Shown one piece after another: positions 36,024 to 43,712 of a stretch of DNA of 64,000 bases (position 1 is its first letter; every line of letters starts with the position of its first letter). Made by a program: the position numbers and the translations under genes. The stretch is from Longispora fulva (GTDB taxonomy: Bacteria; Actinomycetota; Actinomycetes; Mycobacteriales; Micromonosporaceae). The stretch spans positions 3,100,001 through 3,164,000 of the forward strand of contig NZ_JADOUF010000001.1 of assembly GCF_015751905.1 (NCBI RefSeq). Reading direction: 5' to 3'. Under the pieces are notes generated by a model. That model made no database searches, was not told the DNA's origin, and saw nothing but the letters and a program-made list of their open reading frames with translations.

Positions 36024-37910
36024 ATGGCGAGTATGGATCACAGTCAGGTGCCCGTCCGGCAACCCCTCATCCGAGCCTCGGTGAACGAGCCATCTGAGGG
36101 ACCTATGACTGTGGACGTCACGGTCGCCAACACCACCGATGTCGTGGACGGATTCCTGATCACGATCACCGCGGCGTCCGGTGTCACGGTGACACCGGCC
36201 TCGCACCAGGTCAACCTGTACCCCGGGACGGAGGCCTCCGTGACGTTCTCCGTCCGCCCGGCCGTCAGGTCGGGGCCACTCCAACTGACGGTCGTCGTGG
36301 CGACGGACTTCGGCAAGGCGGTCGGCCGCCTGAGCGTCGCGACACTGGCCGACCGCCCGGAGCCGGGGGCAGGCTTCAACCTTCTCAGCGATCACCCGGT
36401 CGATGAGAATGCGGACGCTTTCGGCTATGCCGAGGTGGCGGCCCGGCTGGCCGGAATTCTGCTGAACAACCGCGCGGTCACGCCGTTCACGATCGGGATC
36501 CAAGGGGGCTGGGGCACCGGGAAGAGCAGCTTGATGCAGCTGCTCCGCGCGGAGGTGGAGCGTCGGATCGCCGGTGAGCGCAAACGGGTCCGGGTCGCGT
36601 GGTTCAACGCCTGGACCGCCGAGGGATCCAACGCGCTCACCGCACTGATCCGCTCCGTGCTCCACGAACTCGACCCGAACGTGTTGCGCAGAGTGCTCCG
36701 CCGGACCAGTTCCGCCTCCTGGCTCACCGCGCCGTTCGTCGTGCTGGCCAACTGGCTGGGCCTACGCCGGTTCGCCGACGACCTCTGGCAGAGATTCGCC
36801 GTAGACGCCACTCAGCGCAACGAGATCCGCAAGGAACTGCAGAAGGCCCTGCGGGAGTGGGCGAACCAGGATCGGATGCCGGCGAAGCGGCGCTCCATGG
36901 TGGTCTTCATCGATGACCTGGACCGGTGTTCGCCGGAGAACATTCTCCAGATTTTCGAGGCGGTCCGCCTGTACCTGGACGCACCGGGCCTGACCTTCGT
37001 GATCGGATACGACCCCGCGGTGGTCGCCGGCGTGCTTGCCCGCACTAAGGGCGCGACGTCCGGCCCGATCGGCAGGACATATCTGGAAAAGATCATCCAG
37101 GTCGACTTTCCGGTACCCATGCCCGACCAGGAACAGGCTCGGAGGCTGGCCGCCGACTGCGCCCGGCAGGCCGGGGTCAACAGCCTGCTCGACGACAACG
37201 AGCTGGCACTGATCATGGACCGCAGCGACTGGAATCCCCGCCGGTTCAAGCGATTCCTGAACACCTTCGTGCTCTCCCATCAACTCGACGGCAGCGCCGC
37301 GCTGCTCCAACCAGGCGAGCAGATGAAGATGCTGCTCCTGCGGATGTATTTCCCGGACTTCTTCCGGCTGATGATGACCGAACCCGAGCGTGACGTGCTC
37401 CGGCAGTTGATCACCTTGTACCGGTTCCGCAGCGCGGTGACCGCCGGCCGGGACGTCGACCCCCAGGAGGTGCCCTGGCTGTTCGAGGCCGCCGAGGTGG
37501 CACCCCGGGGCGAGGACGAGGCCTGGTTGACAGCGCTGGCCCGGCTGGAGGAGAACCTCCCCGAGGTCATCATCGAGCTGTCCCGCAACTCGGAGCTGTA
37601 CGCGATGGCGTGGAGTCTGGGAACAGACGATCAGCGCGTCGACCTGCTCCGCCGGACCAGGGAACGACTGCCACTGCGCACGGCGTGGACCAGGGAGCCG
37701 CCGGCACCCGAGCCGACCTGGACGGCGCAGGCACCGGCGCTCGAACCGGTCCGGAGCGGTGTTCGGCCAGCGCTCGAGTCGGCCTGGACCGGAAAGCACC
37801 TGCCCTGTCCGCATTGCGGCAACAGCAACCCCGAGGACACCCTCTTCTGCGGAAGCTGCGGAGCATTTCTGGATCCGGGGCCCGAGAGCCACCGTTCGGC
37901 GGAGCGCTAG
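36024..37910 (+). CDS. KAP-family P-loop NTPase with N-terminal beta-sandwich and C-terminal zinc ribbon
   Basis: The 628-residue protein starts with an Ig-like beta domain (about 28-110, TVDVTVANTTDVVDGFLITI). A KAP NTPase core follows with Walker A GGWGTGKSS (161-169), WFNAWTAEG (193-201), Walker B VVFIDDLDRC (293-302), and sensor NPRRFKRFLNTFVLS. The C-terminus (about 592-612) is a CPHCGNSN...CGSCGAF zinc ribbon. KAP proteins are STAND-like signal-transducing ATPases, often membrane-linked and associated with conflict systems. ATG 36024 or 36033 is possible; both precede the beta domain. No TM helix is obvious apart from a hydrophobic stretch near 233-247. Confidence 0.85.
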   Translation: MASMDHSQVPVRQPLIRASVNEPSEGPMTVDVTVANTTDVVDGFLITITAASGVTVTPASHQVNLYPGTEASVTFSVRPAVRSGPLQLTVVVATDFGKAVGRLSVATLADRPEPGAGFNLLSDHPVDENADAFGYAEVAARLAGILLNNRAVTPFTIGIQGGWGTGKSSLMQLLRAEVERRIAGERKRVRVAWFNAWTAEGSNALTALIRSVLHELDPNVLRRVLRRTSSASWLTAPFVVLANWLGLRRFADDLWQRFAVDATQRNEIRKELQKALREWANQDRMPAKRRSMVVFIDDLDRCSPENILQIFEAVRLYLDAPGLTFVIGYDPAVVAGVLARTKGATSGPIGRTYLEKIIQVDFPVPMPDQEQARRLAADCARQAGVNSLLDDNELALIMDRSDWNPRRFKRFLNTFVLSHQLDGSAALLQPGEQMKMLLLRMYFPDFFRLMMTEPERDVLRQLITLYRFRSAVTAGRDVDPQEVPWLFEAAEVAPRGEDEAWLTALARLEENLPEVIIELSRNSELYAMAWSLGTDDQRVDLLRRTRERLPLRTAWTREPPAPEPTWTAQAPALEPVRSGVRPALESAWTGKHLPCPHCGNSNPEDTLFCGSCGAFLDPGPESHRSAER

Positions 37911-38001
37911 CAAGGCGTCAGAAAAGCCTCCGTGCCCGCACAACAGATCGCCTCCCGGTTGCGTGTGTAACGTGCAACGGCCAGAACGGGAGAAGGATCG
38001 G

Positions 38002-38493
38002 ATGACGTTCGAGGAGTTCGCGGCGGCGCGGCTGTCGGTCCTATTGCGTTTCGCGACCGTGCTCGCGGGAGAGCGTGCGCTCGCGGAGGACGTGGTGCAG
38101 GAGGTCCTCGTGCGCGCGCACGCCCGCTGGCGGCGGATCGGGACGTTGGAGCAGCCCGAGATGTACGTCCGCCGCATGATCACGAACGAGTACCTGTCCT
38201 GGCGGAGACGCTGGGCCCGGATCATCCCGGTCGGCTCCGTCGGACTGCCGGTATCCGACGCGCCCGACCACGCGACCACGCACGCCGACCAGGACGCGCT
38301 GCGCACCGAGCTGGCCGGCCTGCCCAAGCGGCAACGGGCCGTGCTGGTGCTGCGCTACTACGAGGGCCTGTCCGACACCGAGATCGCCGGCGTTCTCGAC
38401 TGCAGCCCCGGCACCGTGCGCGGCTACGCCTCCCGCGCCCTGGCAACCCTGCGTGTGGCGTCCTACAGCGACGCACTGAAGGAGACGCGATGA
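38002..38493 (+). CDS. SigE-type ECF sigma factor
   Basis: The 163-residue sigma factor has region 2 (MTFEEFAAARLSVLLRFATV, AEDVVQEVLVRAHARW, MYVRRMITNEYLSWRRR) and region 4 (LPKRQRAVLVLRYYEGLSDT followed by GVLDCSPGTVRGYASRAL). It matches the SigE/TIGR02983 ECF group common in actinobacteria. The ATG at 38002 has AAGGA upstream. Its stop overlaps the next gene's ATG (ATGA at 38490), linking it to a single-TM partner protein that probably regulates it. Confidence 0.93.
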   Translation: MTFEEFAAARLSVLLRFATVLAGERALAEDVVQEVLVRAHARWRRIGTLEQPEMYVRRMITNEYLSWRRRWARIIPVGSVGLPVSDAPDHATTHADQDALRTELAGLPKRQRAVLVLRYYEGLSDTEIAGVLDCSPGTVRGYASRALATLRVASYSDALKETR

Positions 38494-39590
38494 CCCGCAC
38501 CGAGAACGACCTCGTGTCGGCCCTCCGGTCGATCGATCCGGCGGAGCCGGAGACGGCCGCGCTGCTCGCGGGCGTGCGGCGTGGCATCGTCCGCCGCCGA
38601 CACCGCAGGCGCCTGGCGGCGGCCGGCGGCCTCGCCCTGGTCGTCCTCGCCACGCTCACCGTTCCGGGGCTGCTCCAACGCTCGCCAGCCCCCGCGCCCG
38701 CGGATCCGCCCGCTCGCCCGACTCTGACCACGACGGTGCGGCTCGGGGTCGTCGACGATCTGTGGTTCGGTGTCGAGAGGCTGCTCGGGCCTCCGGAGCC
38801 AGGTCACGCCCGCGAACCAGCGCAGACCTACCGGGTCCTCGCCGCCGCGCAGCCCGGATTCGCGGGCTTCCTCGAGGTGTACGAGCCCGGAGCCGTCGAC
38901 CCGGACACACTCGGCCCCACCGCCGGGGCGCCCCCCGTGACGGTGGCGGGCCGCCGAGCCTTCTACGGCTCCGTCGACAGGCGTGCGCCCATCGCGGGCT
39001 CCAGCCAGATCATCGGCGACGTCTACTCCACGGTGAACTGGGAGTACGCTCCCGGGGCCTGGGCGGTGCTCTACTCCGACCAGGGCACGCTCGGGCCCTC
39101 CCCCGGACGCGGCCCGATTCCCAGCCTCGACGAGCTGGGGCGCCTCGCCGCGAAGGTCACGTTCGGCCCGCCCGTCCCGGCCACGGCACCGATCCGCTTC
39201 ACGGACCTGCCGCAGGGCATGGCTGTGCAGTCCGCGCGGTGGAGCTCACCGCCGCCAGGCTCCGACCCCACGACGTACCACCCGATCGTCGGGCTGACCG
39301 TCACCATGTCCGTGTTCCACAACCAGGGTGAGACCGCCGACATCGAGGTCCTCCCGCGCGGTGCGCACCAGTTCCATGCCGGGTGGGGCGAACTGAAGGT
39401 CGTCGCCGGCAAGCAGACGACCTGGTACACCCGCGAGGACACCCAGGACATGTGGTGGCAGGCCGGCGGCTGCGATGTCGTCTTCTACCGGGCCGACCGT
39501 TTTCGGTCCTACGAACTCGAACCGATACTCGCCCACACGACCGTGGCCGACTGCACGGACCGGAACACCTGGTCGCCGATCCCCCGCTGA
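38490..39590 (+). CDS. Single-TM protein coupled to the SigE-type sigma factor (possible anti-sigma)
   Basis: The 366-residue protein has a short cytoplasmic start (ENDLVSALRSIDPAEPETAA and RRGIVRRRHRRR), one TM helix (LAAAGGLALVVLATLTVPGL, about 43-60), and an extracytoplasmic domain of about 290 residues with VDDLWFGVERLLGP, MAVQSARWSSPP and DTQDMWWQAGGCDVVFY. Overlap with the upstream sigma gene suggests an anti-sigma or sensor role, but no zinc-binding HxxxCxxC anti-sigma motif is present. The domain is not one I recognise. Confidence 0.75.
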   Translation: MTRTENDLVSALRSIDPAEPETAALLAGVRRGIVRRRHRRRLAAAGGLALVVLATLTVPGLLQRSPAPAPADPPARPTLTTTVRLGVVDDLWFGVERLLGPPEPGHAREPAQTYRVLAAAQPGFAGFLEVYEPGAVDPDTLGPTAGAPPVTVAGRRAFYGSVDRRAPIAGSSQIIGDVYSTVNWEYAPGAWAVLYSDQGTLGPSPGRGPIPSLDELGRLAAKVTFGPPVPATAPIRFTDLPQGMAVQSARWSSPPPGSDPTTYHPIVGLTVTMSVFHNQGETADIEVLPRGAHQFHAGWGELKVVAGKQTTWYTREDTQDMWWQAGGCDVVFYRADRFRSYELEPILAHTTVADCTDRNTWSPIPR

Positions 39591-39659
39591 CCACCAACCG
39601 GCAGGGACCCGGCCACCGGGGCGCCCACCCGGGCCGGGCGTCACCTTGCGGCACGCCGG

Positions 39660-39702
39660 GCCGGGTGTCGGGGAGGAGGTTCTCGAATCCCCGGCACCCG
39701 GC
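39660..39702. terminator. Hairpin terminator
   Basis: A 14-bp stem (GCCGGGTGTCGGGG with CCCCGGCACCCGGC, one T-G pair) and a 15-base loop lies between the sigma-partner gene and the convergent protein C gene. Confidence 0.75.
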
Positions 39703-39745
39703 TTGGTCGGCGCTGCCCTCGACTCAATCGGGCGTCAGTGCCGGC

Positions 39746-40708
39746 TCAGCTGTTGGTGACGCACTTGTTGGCGGTGTTGGACCAGATGCCCTGCATGTCG
39801 AACGTGCCGGTGCCGAGGTTCAGCCGGGCGTCGAGCTGCTGGCACTCGTCGCCGATCTCGCCGCCGCTGCCGTTCCAGCCGATGCTGGGCCAGAAGTCGG
39901 TGATGACCTCGGCGTACTCGTGGGTCTCCGTGGAGAAGTAGCCGTCGAGCAGGGTCGGGTTGGCGATCGTGGTGCAGCCGCCAGCGCCGAGGTCCGGCAG
40001 GTACGGCAGGTTGGTGTAGGCGAGGTTGCCCGAGGTGGAGGCGGTGAAGTCGTGCCACGCGCAGAAACCGGAGTTCGGGAAGCCGTCGGGGTGGGTGCCG
40101 GTCGCCGACGCGATCACGTACTGGGCGTCGAGGTTCGGGGTCTGGGTGGTGTTGCCGAAGTGGGTGGCGGCGCGGGCGGCCTCGGCGGCGATCTGCGCCT
40201 GGGTGGAGGTGGCGGGGGCGGGGGCGGTGTTGTCGAACCAGACTCCGGCGAGGATCGAGCTGGTCGGGTGGTTGATGTGGATGCCGGCGGTGCCGCAGTT
40301 GGCGGTACCCCTGGCGACGCCCTCGCAGTACTGGGTCATGACGGTGCCCCAGTTGTCCGCCGAGCCGTGCAGGCCGGTGAAGAAGTTCTGCAGGGCCGGG
40401 GCCGCGCCGGCCGGGTCGGCCGACCACTGGCTGCCCCAGAAGACGACGTACACCTTCGGGTTGGGCGACACCACGCCCTGGCTGGCGTTGGAACGCACCG
40501 TCAGCACGTTGCGGGCGACCTTCGACGCCGCCGCGTGCGGGGCAGGGTGGATGGGCTTGAGGCCGGCCCGCACGTGCGGCTGGACCTGGTAGGTGGCGCC
40601 GGCCAGGTCCACGGTCTGGTCGGCCGACGGCATGGCCTGGGCGGGGACGGACAGACCGATCAGTGCGACCGCGCAGGCCGCTGCGAACGAGAATCCACGT
40701 AGGACCAT
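39746..40708 (-). CDS. Secreted HEYAE-motif protein C (single-domain paralogue)
   Basis: The 320-residue protein has a signal peptide (FSFAAACAVALIGLSVPAQA, cleavage near AQA at 25) and only the N-terminal domain of this family: PKVYVVFWGSQWSADPAGAA, MTQYCEGVARGTANC, ILAGVWFDN, THFGNTT and THEYAEVITDFWPSIGW (His263, Glu264, Glu267). It lacks the Ig and jelly-roll extensions. ATG 40708 has a strong AAGGAGG with a seven-base spacer. It is divergent from protein D; only an AAGATA/TATCTT inverted repeat, not the CTAC palindrome, lies right upstream. Confidence 0.82.
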   Translation of the reverse strand: MVLRGFSFAAACAVALIGLSVPAQAMPSADQTVDLAGATYQVQPHVRAGLKPIHPAPHAAASKVARNVLTVRSNASQGVVSPNPKVYVVFWGSQWSADPAGAAPALQNFFTGLHGSADNWGTVMTQYCEGVARGTANCGTAGIHINHPTSSILAGVWFDNTAPAPATSTQAQIAAEAARAATHFGNTTQTPNLDAQYVIASATGTHPDGFPNSGFCAWHDFTASTSGNLAYTNLPYLPDLGAGGCTTIANPTLLDGYFSTETHEYAEVITDFWPSIGWNGSGGEIGDECQQLDARLNLGTGTFDMQGIWSNTANKCVTNS

Positions 40709-40739
40709 CGAATTTCCTCCTTGAGGGGTGTGTCCCAGC

Positions 40740-40767
40740 AAGATATCGAGGAATCGATGGTTATCTT
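40740..40767. repeat. Inverted repeat upstream of protein C
   Basis: Outer arms AAGATA and TATCTT (40740-40745 and 40762-40767) enclose inner arms ATCGA and TCGAT (40745-40749, 40754-40758). The structure lies 32 bases upstream of the leftward protein C start and may be an operator; no protein can be assigned. Confidence 0.4.
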
Positions 40768-40892
40768 CGTAATTTCTTCTTAAGGCGGGGGCCGACCCGC
40801 CGCGGAACCTAACACTCTTAGGAATCTTTATTAAGCACCATAAAGGACCCTTAACGGGCGGTCAGTGCGGCGTAAAACCTCACCCGACGCCA

Positions 40893-40922
40893 TTGACCAA
40901 TGATCATCGAGGTTCCTAGGGT
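40893..40922 (+). promoter_or_regulatory. Promoter of exported protein D
   Basis: TTGACC (40893-40898) and TAGGGT (40917-40922) with an 18-base spacer form a promoter like that of protein A. The predicted start falls near 40929, a few bases before the CTAC-N5-GTAG site. Confidence 0.55.
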
Positions 40923-40936
40923 TCGGCCACCACGTC

Positions 40937-40949
40937 CTACAGGATGTAG
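40937..40949 (+). promoter_or_regulatory. CTAC-N5-GTAG palindromic operator D
   Basis: CTAC-AGGAT-GTAG repeats the core of operators A and B with the same five-base spacer, downstream of the predicted promoter and 36 bases before the protein D start. It has shorter arms than the other two sites (four perfect base pairs). Confidence 0.55.
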
Positions 40950-40985
40950 TGCCCCGGTTTCCGTCAACCCTGGGAGAAACCCCTC

Positions 40986-42044
40986 ATGCGTCACCTACCC
41001 CTCGCACTGCGCGCGGCGTTCACCGCGCTGGCCGCCACCGCGCTGACCGCCGGAGTCCTCGCCTCCGGTGGCGCGGCCCAGGCCGAGAAGAACGAGCTCA
41101 ACCACCACCCGGTCTCCTTCCCCGTCAAGGAGAAGGCCGCCAACCGGGCCAGGCCCACCCGGTCCAAGCCCCTCGTCTACGGCGGCGGCGTCAACGGCAT
41201 CGGCGTCACCACCGGCCACGAGAAGGTGTACGTCATCTTCTGGGGCTCCCAGTGGGGCACGTCCGGCACCGACGCCGGCGGGTACACCACCCTCAGCGGC
41301 GACGCCAACGGCATGGGCCCGCGCCTGCAGGCCATGATCAAGGGGCTCGGCACCAACAACGAACTGTGGTCGGGCGTCATGACCCAGTACTGCGAGGGCG
41401 TCGCCAAGGGCGCCACGTCCTGCCCGGCCGGCTCCGCTCGGGTCGCCTACCCCACCGGCGGCGCGCTCGCCGGCGTCTGGGTCGACCCGTCGGCGGCGGC
41501 GCCGAGCAACGCCACCGCGCGCCAGATCGGCGACGAGGCCGTCAAGGCCGCCGCGCACTTCGGCAACACCACGGCTGCGGCCAACCGCAACGCGCAGTAC
41601 TTCATCGTCTCGCCCAGCGGCACGCACCCGGACGGGTTCAACACCCCCAACGGCACGTTCTGCGCGTGGCACGACTACACCGGCGACCCGTATGTGGGCT
41701 CGCCGTCCGCCTACGGTGACATCGCGTTCACCAACGCCCCGTACGTGACCGACATGGGCAGCAGCTGTGGCCAGAACTACGTCAACCCCGGCACCGCCGG
41801 CACCCTCGACGGCGTGACCATGGTGATGGGCCACGAGTACTCCGAGGTCGTCACCGACCAGAACCCGGCCGGCGGCTGGACCGACTCCGCCGGTGCGGAG
41901 AACGCGGACAAGTGCTCCTGGATCGGGACCGGAGGGGCCGGCGGTTCGCAGAACGTCGCCTTCGCCACCGGCTCGTTCGCGATGCAGGGCACCTGGTCCA
42001 ACGACACCAACGGCTGCCTGATCTCGCACGCAATCCAGCAGTAG
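40986..42044 (+). CDS. Secreted HEYSE-motif protein D (single-domain paralogue)
   Basis: The 352-residue protein has a signal peptide (HLPLALRAAFTALAATALTA, cleavage near AQA about 33) and the common family domain: [77 protein letters not shown] and GHEYSEVVTDQNPAGGWTDS (His283, Glu284, Glu287), with GAENADKCSWIG nearby. It is closest in sequence to protein A but lacks its Ig and jelly-roll domains. ATG 40986 has GGGAG upstream. It reads into a strong terminator shared with the leftward ten-gene operon. Confidence 0.82.
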   Translation: MRHLPLALRAAFTALAATALTAGVLASGGAAQAEKNELNHHPVSFPVKEKAANRARPTRSKPLVYGGGVNGIGVTTGHEKVYVIFWGSQWGTSGTDAGGYTTLSGDANGMGPRLQAMIKGLGTNNELWSGVMTQYCEGVAKGATSCPAGSARVAYPTGGALAGVWVDPSAAAPSNATARQIGDEAVKAAAHFGNTTAAANRNAQYFIVSPSGTHPDGFNTPNGTFCAWHDYTGDPYVGSPSAYGDIAFTNAPYVTDMGSSCGQNYVNPGTAGTLDGVTMVMGHEYSEVVTDQNPAGGWTDSAGAENADKCSWIGTGGAGGSQNVAFATGSFAMQGTWSNDTNGCLISHAIQQ

Positions 42045-42047
42045 CCA

Positions 42048-42089
42048 CCCGCGCGGTGCGCCCCCTCTGGACGGGGCGCACCGCGCGGG
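42048..42089. terminator. Bidirectional hairpin terminator at the end of the large operon
   Basis: A perfect 17-bp stem (CCCGCGCGGTGCGCCCC and its exact complement) with an eight-base loop separates protein D from the last gene of the leftward ten-gene cluster. Confidence 0.88.
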
Positions 42090-42095
42090 CCCCGG

Positions 42096-43712
42096 TCACG
42101 TCGTGGCGAACACCGCCGCCCCGACGATCACGAACCCGGCCGACACCATGCCCAGCAGCCACATCACCGCGGCGGCCCGAACCGGCCGGTACGTCATCAC
42201 CCGCCACACGGCCGTCGGCACGTACCACGGCTTGACCGGGACCTCCTCCCCCGCCGACAGGTCGTCGGACCAGTCCGGCAGCTCGAAGCCCCGCTCGACC
42301 AGCAGCCGGTAGCCCAGCACCGCGAGGAAGTCACGGGTACACCCGACCATCACGAGGTACTGCGTCAGGGCCGCCGCCGCCACCGGCCCCGTCTCCGACC
42401 GCAGCAGCAGTTCGCGCACCGTCCGCGCGACCCTCGGGTCCGCCAGGTCCGGGCCGAGCACGAAGCGGAACACGTCGCGCAGGGCCTGACCGGCGCCGCC
42501 GCGCGGGAGGCGACTCTCCAGGGTCCGCACGAAGAACTGTCTGCGGTACAGGGTGCGCAGCAGGCTGGGAACGTCCGCCGGAGACTCCTTCCGGCGGCGC
42601 ATCTCGGCGAGGACCAGGCCCAGGTCGACACTCGATCCGACGCACAGCAGCAGATCGTCGTCGGACAGTTCGGTGAGTCTGCGTTCCGCCGCCGCCTCCA
42701 CCACCTCCGGGGAGAGTCCCCGCTCGGCAGCCGGAAGCGAAGCCTGGTCGGCGACCGTCGGGACGGGAGGCTCGGCGGTCCGCGTGCCCGGCTCGTCCGG
42801 TCCGCCGCCGCCCGGCGGTCGGGGCGGCAGGTTGTTGGCCAGCACGGCCAGGCGGCCCAGGCGGTCGGGGGCCGTGATGCCGGCGAGCTTTTCGTTCAGC
42901 GCGGCCTGACCGCCGTCCAGGTAGACCTGGACGAGCCTGGCCGCCCCGTTGTCACGCGCCGGGGCCGTCCACGGCCTGACCGACGGCGGGGCCACGAAGC
43001 TGGAGCCCCGCGCCGACCGGGCCGCCACCACCACGAAACCCGGTCGGCCACCCCACCAGGGCTGGTACCTGTCCTCCGCCGTGGACAGCGACAGCTCGTC
43101 CCCGAGCCCCACGGTGGCCAGGATCTCCAACAAACCCCACAGGACGAGTACCGGATGCAGCCCGTCGGTGACGCCGGCCGAGTCCACCGGCACCGCACCC
43201 GCCGACCACGGTCTGCGCTGCAGGAGGTCATCGAGCAGGATGGCCAACGGTGCGCCGTGGGCGCGTACCTGAAGGGACAGGGCGTCGCCCGCGGCCCCGC
43301 AGGCGGCACGCAACGGGTTCCACCGCACCGGGGCCAGGCCCAGCTCCCGCCGGCCCGCCACCGTCCCCCACGCGTCGACCTGGTGCAGGGCCAGGGCGTG
43401 CCGCACCCCCAGCGTCTCCGGGGGCCCGACGAGCACCTCGCACACGTCGTCGCGGTTGTCGTCCTTGCCGCTGCGGGTCCGGCGCAGGCAGGCCACCCGG
43501 CCGTCGGTCAGCTGCAGGAAGCACAGGCTGCGGTCCGGGCGCTCGGGACTCTCCAGCCGGACGAAGGGCCGGACCTGCGCGTCGAGCACCTGCAGTTCGC
43601 CCCGGTCGGCGAGGGAGGTGGCGACGGGGCCGAAGCCCTTGTCCCGCAGCAGGTGCGGGTCGGCACTGGTGTACCTGATCCATTCGAGAACCGGCTCGCT
43701 CGGGTCCGTCAT
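42096..43712 (-). CDS. Tail-anchored membrane protein ending the conflict operon
   Basis: The 538-residue protein is cytoplasmic except for one C-terminal TM helix (WLLGMVSAGFVIVGAAVFATT). Its N-terminal half has strands such as ELQVLDAQVRPFVRLESPER and CFLQLTDGRVACLRRTRSGK. A Pro/Gly-rich linker near 290-320 leads to a helical part (LTELSDDDLLLCVGSSVDLG; LLRTLYRRQFFVRTLE). I recognise no named domain. ATG 43712 has GGAGGAGG upstream and overlaps the GTPase stop (ATGA), so it is translated with the operon. It probably anchors or regulates the GTPase. Confidence 0.8.
   Translation of the reverse strand: MTDPSEPVLEWIRYTSADPHLLRDKGFGPVATSLADRGELQVLDAQVRPFVRLESPERPDRSLCFLQLTDGRVACLRRTRSGKDDNRDDVCEVLVGPPETLGVRHALALHQVDAWGTVAGRRELGLAPVRWNPLRAACGAAGDALSLQVRAHGAPLAILLDDLLQRRPWSAGAVPVDSAGVTDGLHPVLVLWGLLEILATVGLGDELSLSTAEDRYQPWWGGRPGFVVVAARSARGSSFVAPPSVRPWTAPARDNGAARLVQVYLDGGQAALNEKLAGITAPDRLGRLAVLANNLPPRPPGGGGPDEPGTRTAEPPVPTVADQASLPAAERGLSPEVVEAAAERRLTELSDDDLLLCVGSSVDLGLVLAEMRRRKESPADVPSLLRTLYRRQFFVRTLESRLPRGGAGQALRDVFRFVLGPDLADPRVARTVRELLLRSETGPVAAAALTQYLVMVGCTRDFLAVLGYRLLVERGFELPDWSDDLSAGEEVPVKPWYVPTAVWRVMTYRPVRAAAVMWLLGMVSAGFVIVGAAVFATT

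Noticed and set aside
30172-42044. Classical HExxH zinc metalloprotease assignment for the four exported proteins
   Set aside because: The conserved motif is HEY(A/S)E, not HExxH; I kept them as putative zincin-like rather than named peptidases.
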